Virus record (IMG/VR): IMGVR_UViG_3300044846_002156 | Span: 1-61,393 of that record | Source of the DNA: a virus | Strand: one strand, 5' to 3' | Length of the DNA: 61,393 nucleotides | Shown here: positions 30,734 to 36,854 of the stretch, in pieces | How the letters are laid out: the number at the start of each line of letters is the position of its first letter | Position numbering within the stretch: position 1 is the first letter of the stretch | Notes under the pieces: generated by a model | The model's database searches: none | Told to the model about the DNA's origin: nothing | The model's input: only the letters and a program-made list of their open reading frames with translations | Position numbers and translations under genes: made by a program

Positions 30734-30892
30734 ATGAAAACTAAAGGAACACCAGTAAGTAAGGTTGTTAAAACAACAAAACCAATGTTGGGGAAACAAG
30801 TGGGAACAGTAGAAGATTTTAAATCTACATCAGGTAAAAAATTAGGAACTTTAACTAAAACTTATAAAAGCGTAAGTGTAAAAAAATCTTAA
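30734..30892 (+). CDS. Small basic protein, 52 aa
   Basis: 52 residues, Lys/Thr/Val-rich (MKTKGTPVSKVVKTTKPMLG at its start), 4 bases after the previous gene and before a terminator. Low complexity, similar in style to the 118-aa gene product. Function unknown. Confidence 0.65.
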   Translation: MKTKGTPVSKVVKTTKPMLGKQVGTVEDFKSTSGKKLGTLTKTYKSVSVKKS

Positions 30893-30914
30893 TTAAATAA
30901 ATTTCCATAAATCA

Positions 30915-30941
30915 GCTCACCAAAAAGGTGGGCTTTTTTTT
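30915..30941 (+). terminator. Rho-independent terminator
   Basis: GCTCACC pairs with GGTGGGC (7 bp, one G-U), loop AAAAA, then eight T. Confidence 0.9.
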
Positions 30942-30944
30942 ATT

Positions 30945-30952
30945 TATTTTTG
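30945..30952 (+). promoter_or_regulatory. Promoter -7 box (TATTTTTG)
   Basis: TATTTTTG lies 18 bases before the ATG at 30971, right behind the terminator. Confidence 0.5.
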
Positions 30953-30970
30953 TGTTATATATTATATGAT

Positions 30971-31111
30971 ATGGCAAAAGCTAAAACACAATCAGTAGTA
31001 AAGAAAGTAGAAAAGAAAAAAGTTAATAGAAAGGGCGTACACGCTAAAACCAAATCTAGTCAACTTAAAACATCTAAGCTTTACAAAAAGAAAAATAAGG
31101 GGCAAGGTTAG
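30971..31111 (+). CDS. Highly basic peptide, 46 aa
   Basis: 46 residues, about 40 percent Lys/Arg: NRKGVHAKTKSSQLKTSKLY then KKKNKGQG. Peptides with this GVHAKTK...KSSKLYKKK...GQG pattern recur in Bacteroidota phages, where they are unassigned. Nucleic-acid binding is likely. Its stop overlaps the stop of a converging minus gene by four bases. Confidence 0.7.
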   Translation: MAKAKTQSVVKKVEKKKVNRKGVHAKTKSSQLKTSKLYKKKNKGQG

Positions 31112-31266
31112 TTTTTGCATTTAATGTGGGTGTATATGTTTATACTATTCCATTGAGTAGCAACAGTACCACTTTCAATAATCCATCCGCACCTAGCGCA
31201 TTTTTTACACTTCTTTAGTTTCTTATTTTTATAAGTAGCTTTCTTTATTTTAAGTTCGTTTTCCAT
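31108..31266 (-). CDS. Small zinc-finger-like protein, 52 aa
   Basis: 52 residues. A basic first third (KKATYKNKKLKKCKKCARCG) gives C-x-x-C-x-x-C, and the end has H-x-x-C (THIKC), so one metal site is plausible. It converges with the basic-peptide gene and would be read from the strong minus promoter at 31766 after a 500-base leader. It resembles a DNA-binding regulator, but no family is certain. Confidence 0.62.
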   Translation of the reverse strand: MENELKIKKATYKNKKLKKCKKCARCGWIIESGTVATQWNSINIYTHIKCKN

Positions 31267-31762
31267 ATTATATTGTTAATAACTTTATTGATTTAAAAAT
31301 AGCAGAGCCATTATACTGCATTAGTATCAAACTAACTTAGCATCTATATTAAACCCTTTATTAATATCTAGCAACAATAGTAGTTCCGTCTGCGACCCCC
31401 CCTTCTTATGTATTCTACATTAACTATTAAATTAATGTAAGGGCATTTTCGTTTACTTATACGGTTGACCTAATTAAAGGAATGCAGTACCAGTTACTTG
31501 GCTTGAAGTAGAGCTGGATTTTTTGTATAAGCACCTATTGCACTATTTGAGTTACCTCGTTTTTTTTTACGGGCTATATTGCAGTACTACAATAAACCGA
31601 ACACATTTTTGAAAAGTATGTATGCACCAACTTTCGGAAATTCTTTAAAAAAAAAGAAAACCCTCAATACATAAGGAGCGGAAAACTTATGGATTAAGGG
31701 TTAATATCTTATCAATATATACATTAAATCAGACATCAATCCGATTTTCCGCTCGTATCGAT
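31267..31762 (-). ncRNA. Long structured leader or candidate ncRNA
   Basis: About 495 bases without a gene downstream of a good minus promoter (31766). Long-range pairing is visible: GAGCGGAAAA (31676-31685) with TTTTCCGCTC (31745-31754), CATAAG with CTTATG around 31670-31691, AACCCT with AGGGTT (31659 and 31697), and ACATTAA (31417) with TTAATGT (31432). CCAG-TACTT pairs with AAGTA-CTGG (31489-31514) and is followed by TTTTTT on the plus strand. TGCAGTAC recurs near 31484 and 31580. A seven-C run is at 31396. It may be a regulatory or large phage ncRNA; family unknown. Confidence 0.45.
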
Positions 31763-31765
31763 ACG
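31754..31765. promoter_or_regulatory. 12-bp perfect palindrome at a transcription start
   Basis: CGTATCGATACG is fully self-complementary and covers the predicted start site of the minus promoter at 31766. An operator is likely. Confidence 0.55.
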
Positions 31766-31796
31766 CAAATATACAAATAATATTCGATAATTACAA
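31766..31796 (-). promoter_or_regulatory. Bacteroidota-type promoter, leftward
   Basis: On the minus strand: TTG (31794-31796), exactly 20 bp, TATATTTG (31766-31773). Confidence 0.87.
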
Positions 31797-31822
31797 CAAA
31801 CAAAAAATATTTTTTAATTTAT

Positions 31823-31853
31823 TTGCAATTTACAATTATTATACTTAGATTTG
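31823..31853 (+). promoter_or_regulatory. Bacteroidota-type promoter, rightward
   Basis: TTG (31823-31825), exactly 20 bp, TAGATTTG (31846-31853), 25 bases before the ATG at 31879. Back-to-back with the minus promoter at 31766. Confidence 0.87.
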
Positions 31854-31878
31854 GATATAAATTTTAAATGATTATATT

Positions 31879-32154
31879 ATGAGTGAACAACAACAAAAGA
31901 CTTATGTTAATGGGATTTTTATTAAGACCCAACAAACAGCCTATGGCGACATCTTAAAGCTATCTATTAAAACAGACGATTTAGTAGAGTTCTTTAAACA
32001 ACATCAAAACAATGGATGGGTTAATATTGACCTATTGAAAAAAAGAGAGGTTGATGAAAAAGGAAGAACGCATACCGCTGTATTAAATACTTGGAATGCA
32101 AACAAAGGGGTTGATACCAACAGCCAATCTAGCTCAAGCGATTTGCCGTTTTAA
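31879..32154 (+). CDS. SSB-like single-stranded DNA-binding protein candidate
   Basis: 91 residues. A short OB-fold-like beta pattern (TYVNGIFIKTQQTAYGDILK; LSIKTDDLVEFF; GWVNIDLLKKRE) is followed by a Ser-rich linker and a C-terminal SSDLPF. That tail matches the acidic DDLPF end with which SSB proteins recruit partners. It is shorter than cellular SSB. It would serve the ERF/DnaB replication system, yet is encoded in the right arm under its own strong promoter. Confidence 0.72.
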   Translation: MSEQQQKTYVNGIFIKTQQTAYGDILKLSIKTDDLVEFFKQHQNNGWVNIDLLKKREVDEKGRTHTAVLNTWNANKGVDTNSQSSSSDLPF

Positions 32155-32166
32155 TCTAATTAAATT

Positions 32167-32397
32167 ATGAAGATAAAGAAGTCAGTTTTAATAAAACAGA
32201 AGAAAGAAAGAGAGAAAACGATAAGAGAGGTTAATGAGGTGGTAAGAAACGCTGTAAAGAACTTTGACTTCTTATCTACATTAATTGTTGAGGGAGATGC
32301 AGAGGCTACTTACCATAACATACAGGATTTTAGAGATGCTGTTGAGCGAATGGTAGAGGAGATAAATGAAGAGAATAAAAAAAGGGAAGCTGTTTAG
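32167..32397 (+). CDS. Short coiled-coil protein, 76 aa
   Basis: 76 residues, highly charged helix (KKEREKTIREVNEVVRNAVK; FRDAVERMVEEINEENKKR). It follows the SSB-like gene by 12 bases. Its 3' end lies inside the bidirectional terminator. Function unknown. Confidence 0.7.
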   Translation: MKIKKSVLIKQKKEREKTIREVNEVVRNAVKNFDFLSTLIVEGDAEATYHNIQDFRDAVERMVEEINEENKKREAV

Positions 32398-32411
32398 CCT
32401 CCCTTTTCTTT
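32378..32411. terminator. Bidirectional terminator
   Basis: AAGGGA-GCT pairs with AGC-TCCCTT (one mismatch). It is followed by T-runs on both strands and stands between converging genes ending at 32397 and 32428. Confidence 0.85.
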
Positions 32412-32427
32412 TTAATACCAATTAGTA

Positions 32428-32667
32428 TTAAGCGTTTGATGCAGTTACAAGAGCAGCAGCGGTTTCAGTAACCCAGAAATCTCCAGATTTTAAAGCGTTG
32501 TCTTCATTGTAAGCGTAAGTAATTGCAGTAACAGCAGCAGGGAAAGCAGCATTAGTAGCAGATTTAATACCTAAGATGTTTTTTACATTAATTACACGAG
32601 CAGCATTTGCAGCTAATTTGCCCTCTGATGGAGTGGCAACTGCGGTAACAGAAATAACGTTAGCCAT
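32428..32667 (-). CDS. Ala-rich protein, 79 aa; probable abundant virion (decoration) protein
   Basis: 79 residues, one third Ala, with Val, Thr and Asn: MANVISVTAVATPSEGKLAA at the start and TETAAALVTASNA at the end. It is alone on the minus strand among plus genes, and nothing overlaps it. Its codons (AAC, TTC, TAC, CGT, GCT) are those of the capsid gene at 40475, not the AAT/TTT/TAT/AGA style of its neighbours, which suggests very high expression. A minus -7 box (TAAATTTG, 32709-32716) lies upstream. The role as head-decoration or cement protein is inferred. Confidence 0.7.
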   Translation of the reverse strand: MANVISVTAVATPSEGKLAANAARVINVKNILGIKSATNAAFPAAVTAITYAYNEDNALKSGDFWVTETAAALVTASNA

Positions 32668-32770
32668 TTTAAATTGTTTTTAAGTTAATTAATAAATATT
32701 TATTAATGCAAATTTAAGTATAATAAAAATATGTTTTTGAGCATTGTAAAAACTGCATTAATTTAATACA

Positions 32771-32778
32771 TACATTTG
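32771..32778 (+). promoter_or_regulatory. Promoter -7 box (TACATTTG)
   Basis: TACATTTG lies 28 bases before the GroES ATG. The nearest TTG upstream leaves a 24-bp spacer, longer than usual. Confidence 0.5.
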
Positions 32779-32806
32779 TATATTCAAAAAAATATAAATT
32801 AAAGAT

Positions 32807-33079
32807 ATGAGTATTAAACCAATATTAAACAGACTAATAATTAGACCAATTAAAAAAGAGAGTATAACTAACTCTGGAATATATATACCAGAAAGCATAG
32901 TATTAACACACACAGAAGAAGCAGAGGTTGTTTCTGTTGGAGAGGGTAGAGATGTAGAGCCAATGGTAGTAAAGAAAGGTGATAAAATTTTATACAATAA
33001 ACACACAGGCACAAAGGTAACAGACAATGGAGAGGAACTTGTATTACTGTTTCAGTCTGATATTTATGCAATAATTTAA
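32807..33079 (+). CDS. GroES-type co-chaperonin
   Basis: 90 residues spanning the whole Cpn10 fold: IKPILNRLIIRPI, then SGIYIPES (start of the mobile-loop region), AEVVSVGEGRDVEPMVVKKG, GDKILYNKHTGTKV and a final LFQSDIYAI strand. This is normal GroES length and order. Phage co-chaperonins (T4 gp31 is the classic case) replace GroES so that the host GroEL folds the capsid protein. It lies 5 bp before an RHH-like gene and ahead of the terminase-capsid operon. Confidence 0.92.
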   Translation: MSIKPILNRLIIRPIKKESITNSGIYIPESIVLTHTEEAEVVSVGEGRDVEPMVVKKGDKILYNKHTGTKVTDNGEELVLLFQSDIYAII

Positions 33080-33083
33080 AGAT

Positions 33084-33284
33084 ATGGGTTGGAAAACAAA
33101 CAACAGCACAATGTACCCTTTAAGAATTAAAAACTCACAAAGGCATAAAATGGAGATAGTTGCAGCAAGCAAAGGAAGAAAGCTATCTGAACATATCCAT
33201 TGGTTAATATCCGCAAGTATAAATAACTACGAGATAGAGTATGGAGAAATATATATAACAGCAAAAAAGGAAGATAATGAATAG
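33084..33284 (+). CDS. Ribbon-helix-helix (Arc-like) protein, 66 aa
   Basis: 66 residues. MYPLRIKNSQRHKMEIVAAS gives a strand followed by a helix, and RKLSEHIHWLISASINNYE the second helix, as in Arc/MetJ DNA-binding proteins. It sits between the two GroES-like genes. A transcriptional regulator of the morphogenesis block is plausible. Confidence 0.68.
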   Translation: MGWKTNNSTMYPLRIKNSQRHKMEIVAASKGRKLSEHIHWLISASINNYEIEYGEIYITAKKEDNE

Positions 33285-33837
33285 TATAGGGGATAATTTA
33301 ATAGTTAAGTACGAGGTAGGACATAATAGAAATGTTAAAATAGGAGATGTTACTATTGAAATTTCAAGGGAATGTAATATTGATTTAAAAGAAGGTAACG
33401 ACCAAAAGTGTGTTATTATTGGAATACCTAAAAACGAAAGATGGCTAAAACAAGGAGATGTAGTATTTACACATTATTTAGGTTCTGACAAATCTAATGT
33501 GTTTGAGTACAAAGGGGAGAAGTACTGGAGAATACCAAGAAGGAATGTATTTTTCAGAATTAATGAGGGTGGCGATATTGAAACTAATGAGGATGTTTTT
33601 TTATGTGAGCAAATTGTATCAGAAGCACCAAAGACAGAAAGTGGTATATTTTTAACTCCATTTGAAGAACAGGAAGAAACAATGAAGTTAATTGTTTTAC
33701 ACACACCAAAAAATAATAAAGCGATTAAGGTTGGAGATAAAATAATCTCTGATGATGCCTATAACTATGTACTTAATTATGATGGTGTAAAAATGGTTAA
33801 GATAGAATACAATTACATTGCAGGTTTTTATGGCTAA
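33277..33837 (+). CDS. Double-barrel GroES-like protein
   Basis: 186 residues that read as two GroES-like halves. First half: GDNLIVKYEVG ... KCVIIGIPKNERWLKQGDVVFTHY ... FFRIN. Second half: EDVFLCEQIV ... ESGIFLTPFEE ... KAIKVGDKIISDDA ... VKMVKIEYNYIAGF. Each half has the lead strand, a VGD/QGD hinge and a closing strand, and the second keeps the SGI of the mobile loop. Divergence is too large for a simple GroES call. It may form a mixed ring with the 32807 protein or adapt GroEL to a special client. Confidence 0.65.
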   Translation: MNSIGDNLIVKYEVGHNRNVKIGDVTIEISRECNIDLKEGNDQKCVIIGIPKNERWLKQGDVVFTHYLGSDKSNVFEYKGEKYWRIPRRNVFFRINEGGDIETNEDVFLCEQIVSEAPKTESGIFLTPFEEQEETMKLIVLHTPKNNKAIKVGDKIISDDAYNYVLNYDGVKMVKIEYNYIAGFYG

Positions 33838-34480
33838 GAAAGAACTGCCTAAATCATTAAAGGAAATAGAGTTTGTTCCTTATGTTGGTAGAGATATAGA
33901 TTTAAAAACTAAGGGTAAGCCCTCTGTATATTTAAAGAATGTAATAATACCGCATTATAGGGCTGTTATAAGGAGTTTGGAAGCACAGATAGCAGAACTA
34001 AGGGAATCAAAGAAAGCGTTGCTTGTAAGGAAGGACAAGCAGTTGCAAGCAAAAAGATGGCTAACATACAAGAGTAATCAGAAGAAGTACGCAGTACAGC
34101 AGCGTAAGGTAAATGAAAAGGCTGTTGAACTTTTAGAGGGTAAAATTAAGAAAGCTAGATTTGCACTAGGAGATGTGCCAAACAGCTTATTTGTTTTACC
34201 TATTATGGAAAAAATTGCAATAGATAATAATATGAAATTAGAAGATTTAACTTATGTGATTTATACATCATTATTTCACTCGCTCAACATATCAGATTAT
34301 AAAACTTATTTTAAAGAAAAGTTTAGTTTAGCTAGATTAAAAAAATTAACTACCTCTGATATAATAAGTGTTTTTAGGGGCATACCAAGTACATATACTT
34401 TATCTATTAAAGGTAAGCAGTTGATAAAAGAATTAAAACAAAGAATAAGCGATGAAGCGACCAGAGATAAAGGGAATTAA
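33830..34480 (+). CDS. Hypothetical basic protein, 216 aa, possible packaging accessory
   Basis: 216 residues starting MAKKELPKSLKEIEFVPYVG (ATG at 33830; a TTG four codons earlier is less likely). Residues ~45-110 form a long Lys/Arg/Glu coiled coil, and the end is helical with a winged-helix feel (LKKLTTSDIISVFRGIPSTYT). It overlaps the previous gene by 8 bases and the next by 29. Position suggests DNA packaging or terminase small-subunit-like work. Confidence 0.65.
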   Translation: MAKKELPKSLKEIEFVPYVGRDIDLKTKGKPSVYLKNVIIPHYRAVIRSLEAQIAELRESKKALLVRKDKQLQAKRWLTYKSNQKKYAVQQRKVNEKAVELLEGKIKKARFALGDVPNSLFVLPIMEKIAIDNNMKLEDLTYVIYTSLFHSLNISDYKTYFKEKFSLARLKKLTTSDIISVFRGIPSTYTLSIKGKQLIKELKQRISDEATRDKGN

Positions 34481-34796
34481 GAAAGAAGTATTAGAGTACA
34501 TAGAACATATAGAAACTGAATTAGCTTCTTTTAAAAACGATGGAGCTAAAAGGCTGTTATTTGAATTGTCTGGAATAGCAGGTGATTTTGCAAATGATAT
34601 ATCCTCAATTAGGGGTGGAGCAATAGCTGGTAAATATATCAACGATGACAAGAGCGACGCTATGATTGATAAGGTTATGAAGCTAGTTGATAAAATGGAC
34701 AAATTCAAAATGCTCGCTCAACTAACAACAGACGAAGAAACAACTAAGGTTACTAAGAAAATAGTAAAAAGACCAGAGGATTTAATTAAAGGATAA
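34452..34796 (+). CDS. Terminase small subunit candidate
   Basis: 114 residues, mainly helical: KKEVLEYIEHIETELASFKN and DAMIDKVMKLVDKMDKFKML, ending in a Lys-rich, Pro-containing tail. Its stop overlaps the large-terminase start by one base, the classic place for TerS. I see no clear helix-turn-helix, so the call is from position. Confidence 0.62.
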   Translation: MKRPEIKGIKKEVLEYIEHIETELASFKNDGAKRLLFELSGIAGDFANDISSIRGGAIAGKYINDDKSDAMIDKVMKLVDKMDKFKMLAQLTTDEETTKVTKKIVKRPEDLIKG

Positions 34797-36796
34797 TGGC
34801 ATTAAACAGAGAGTTTATAGATGATGCTTTAAATAAGTTTGAACGCAAGAAGTTATGCGGAGAGGTTACTGTTACACTACCAACCCCACCATTGTTTAGG
34901 CAAATAGATAACTTTGACAAAGACAAGGCAAAGCAGAAGTTTAACTATACAGATATACCAGAGGATTTAGATGACCTTAGTGATGAAGAACAGAATGAAA
35001 TAGTTGTAAGAGAATACGACAGAATTAAGAATGGCTACTGGTTTTTTTGTGATGGCAATTTAGAATATGTAACAGGTTATCATTATGCTTTTTTAAACTA
35101 TATGATAATAGACGGACAGAAGCCGTTGTTTACAGATTCACAAAGAGATTTCTTTTATGTGTGGGATGCTGCTGAAAAAGACCCTAGTTGTTTTGGGCTT
35201 TGCTTAACAACTCCTAGACGATGGGGCAAAGGAGAGGTGTCTATTATTATAGCCTATTTAAGGACTATACTTAGCCAATACTCACATTGTGGAATACAAT
35301 CAAAAACAGCAGATGATGCAAAGGGATTATATTCTAAGCTAGTACAAAGGTGGCAGCGTATGCCAGAGTTTTTAAAGCCAATAGACGAGGGTGAATCTAA
35401 CCCTAAGTCTGCTCTCCGTTTCTTTGAAGCAGGAAAGAGAAGCTCTAAAGTAACAAAGAAAGAATACAGTAAAGCATTAAATAGTTGGATAGACTTTGCA
35501 GCAACAGTAAAAACAGCCTATGACGGACAGAAGTTAAAAACCTATATATTTGATGAGGCAGCAAAAGCAGAGGGAGTAGATGTGGAAGAATGCTGGAACG
35601 TTGTTAGGTTTTGTTTACTAAACGGAAGTAGTATTATAGGAAAGGCTTTAATCACAACAACAGTTGAGGATGGTGATTCATTTACTGCATCAGTACAATA
35701 TAAAAACATTTGGGATAAATCTAACCCACAAGAAAAGCTAGAAAGCGGTAAAACGCAAAGTGGATTGTGGAGATACTTTAACCCTGCGTTTATGGGTTAC
35801 TACGGTGAAGACGATATAACTGGTGTTTCTTTTATTGATGACTACGGATATTCAAGACAAGAGCTTGCTAAAGACTACATATTAAGGAATAGGGTAGGAT
35901 TAGACGACAGACAGTTGGCGTCAGAGAAACGTAAGCTCCCCTTAACAGTAGAAGAAGCATTCCAAACAGATGCGAGTTTATGCCACTTTAACGCTATTAA
36001 CTTACAGGACCAACATACATATCTAAAAGAGTACGCACCTAAAGGATTAGTAAATAGAGTTACCTTTTACAGAAAGCCAGATGGAACAGTAACTTGGAGA
36101 GCAGACCCTAAAGGAAAGATGCAAATGTGTTGGGATTTTAAATCTCCAGCAGAGGCAAATAAAAACATCATCGAGAATGGCATTAAGAAGCCAGCTAACA
36201 CATCTTCTTTTGCAATAGGCATTGACCCCTTTGCATCAACTATTATTACAGGAGAACAAGGCTCAAACGGTGTGGCGTATGTATATAGAAAGCACGACAC
36301 TAATGACCCAGAAGATAGCGGATTAGTAGTGTGTAGATATGCAGACAGACCGCCTCTTAAATCTATATTCCACGACCAAGTAATAATGATGTGTGAGTAT
36401 TATGGCTGTAAGGCTAACTACGAAAGTGATGTTGAGGATTACTATGAATACTTTATAGGTAGAGGTTATAAGAACTATGTAATGTGGCGACCTAAATCTA
36501 CAATAGACCCTAACAGAAAAAATAAAAAGGTTAAGTATGGTACACCATCAAAAGACCCATTTGCTCTCCAAAAACATTTTGATACAGTATTTGACTATGT
36601 AGAGTTGCATTGTAACAAGATATACTTTATAGAGCTTATAGAGGACTTAATGGCTTATAAGCATTTAAAGAGAACAAAGTACGATGATACAGTTGCTTTT
36701 GGAATGAGCCTACTTGCAGGAACAGAAAATGTAAAGGCGGAAGCCAAAGACAATAAATTAGTTTTTATGAAATACGCTAATCCAGTTAGGGTTTAG
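34796..36796 (+). CDS. Terminase large subunit (TerL)
   Basis: 666 residues. ATPase half: CLTTPRRWGKGEVSII (~138-153, a Walker A variant) and LKTYIFDEAAKAEG (~245-258, Walker B with catalytic Glu), then coupling motif-like LITTTVEDGDS (~285). Nuclease half: SFAIGIDPFAST (~470-481, first RNase H-like Asp) and later acidic residues (NYESDVEDYYEYF, ~540; YDDTVAFGMSLLAG, ~640). It pumps DNA through the portal encoded next. The size is at the upper end for the family, as in other large-headed phages. Confidence 0.93.
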   Translation: MALNREFIDDALNKFERKKLCGEVTVTLPTPPLFRQIDNFDKDKAKQKFNYTDIPEDLDDLSDEEQNEIVVREYDRIKNGYWFFCDGNLEYVTGYHYAFLNYMIIDGQKPLFTDSQRDFFYVWDAAEKDPSCFGLCLTTPRRWGKGEVSIIIAYLRTILSQYSHCGIQSKTADDAKGLYSKLVQRWQRMPEFLKPIDEGESNPKSALRFFEAGKRSSKVTKKEYSKALNSWIDFAATVKTAYDGQKLKTYIFDEAAKAEGVDVEECWNVVRFCLLNGSSIIGKALITTTVEDGDSFTASVQYKNIWDKSNPQEKLESGKTQSGLWRYFNPAFMGYYGEDDITGVSFIDDYGYSRQELAKDYILRNRVGLDDRQLASEKRKLPLTVEEAFQTDASLCHFNAINLQDQHTYLKEYAPKGLVNRVTFYRKPDGTVTWRADPKGKMQMCWDFKSPAEANKNIIENGIKKPANTSSFAIGIDPFASTIITGEQGSNGVAYVYRKHDTNDPEDSGLVVCRYADRPPLKSIFHDQVIMMCEYYGCKANYESDVEDYYEYFIGRGYKNYVMWRPKSTIDPNRKNKKVKYGTPSKDPFALQKHFDTVFDYVELHCNKIYFIELIEDLMAYKHLKRTKYDDTVAFGMSLLAGTENVKAEAKDNKLVFMKYANPVRV

Positions 36797-36825
36797 TATG
36801 TTAAAAACTAAAACGTTTAATTAGT

Positions 36826-36833
36826 TAATTTTG
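36826..36833 (+). promoter_or_regulatory. Promoter -7 box (TAATTTTG)
   Basis: TAATTTTG lies 21 bases before the portal ATG. No TTG at the standard distance. Confidence 0.5.
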
Positions 36834-36854
36834 TAAAGAATTTTAATATACCTT

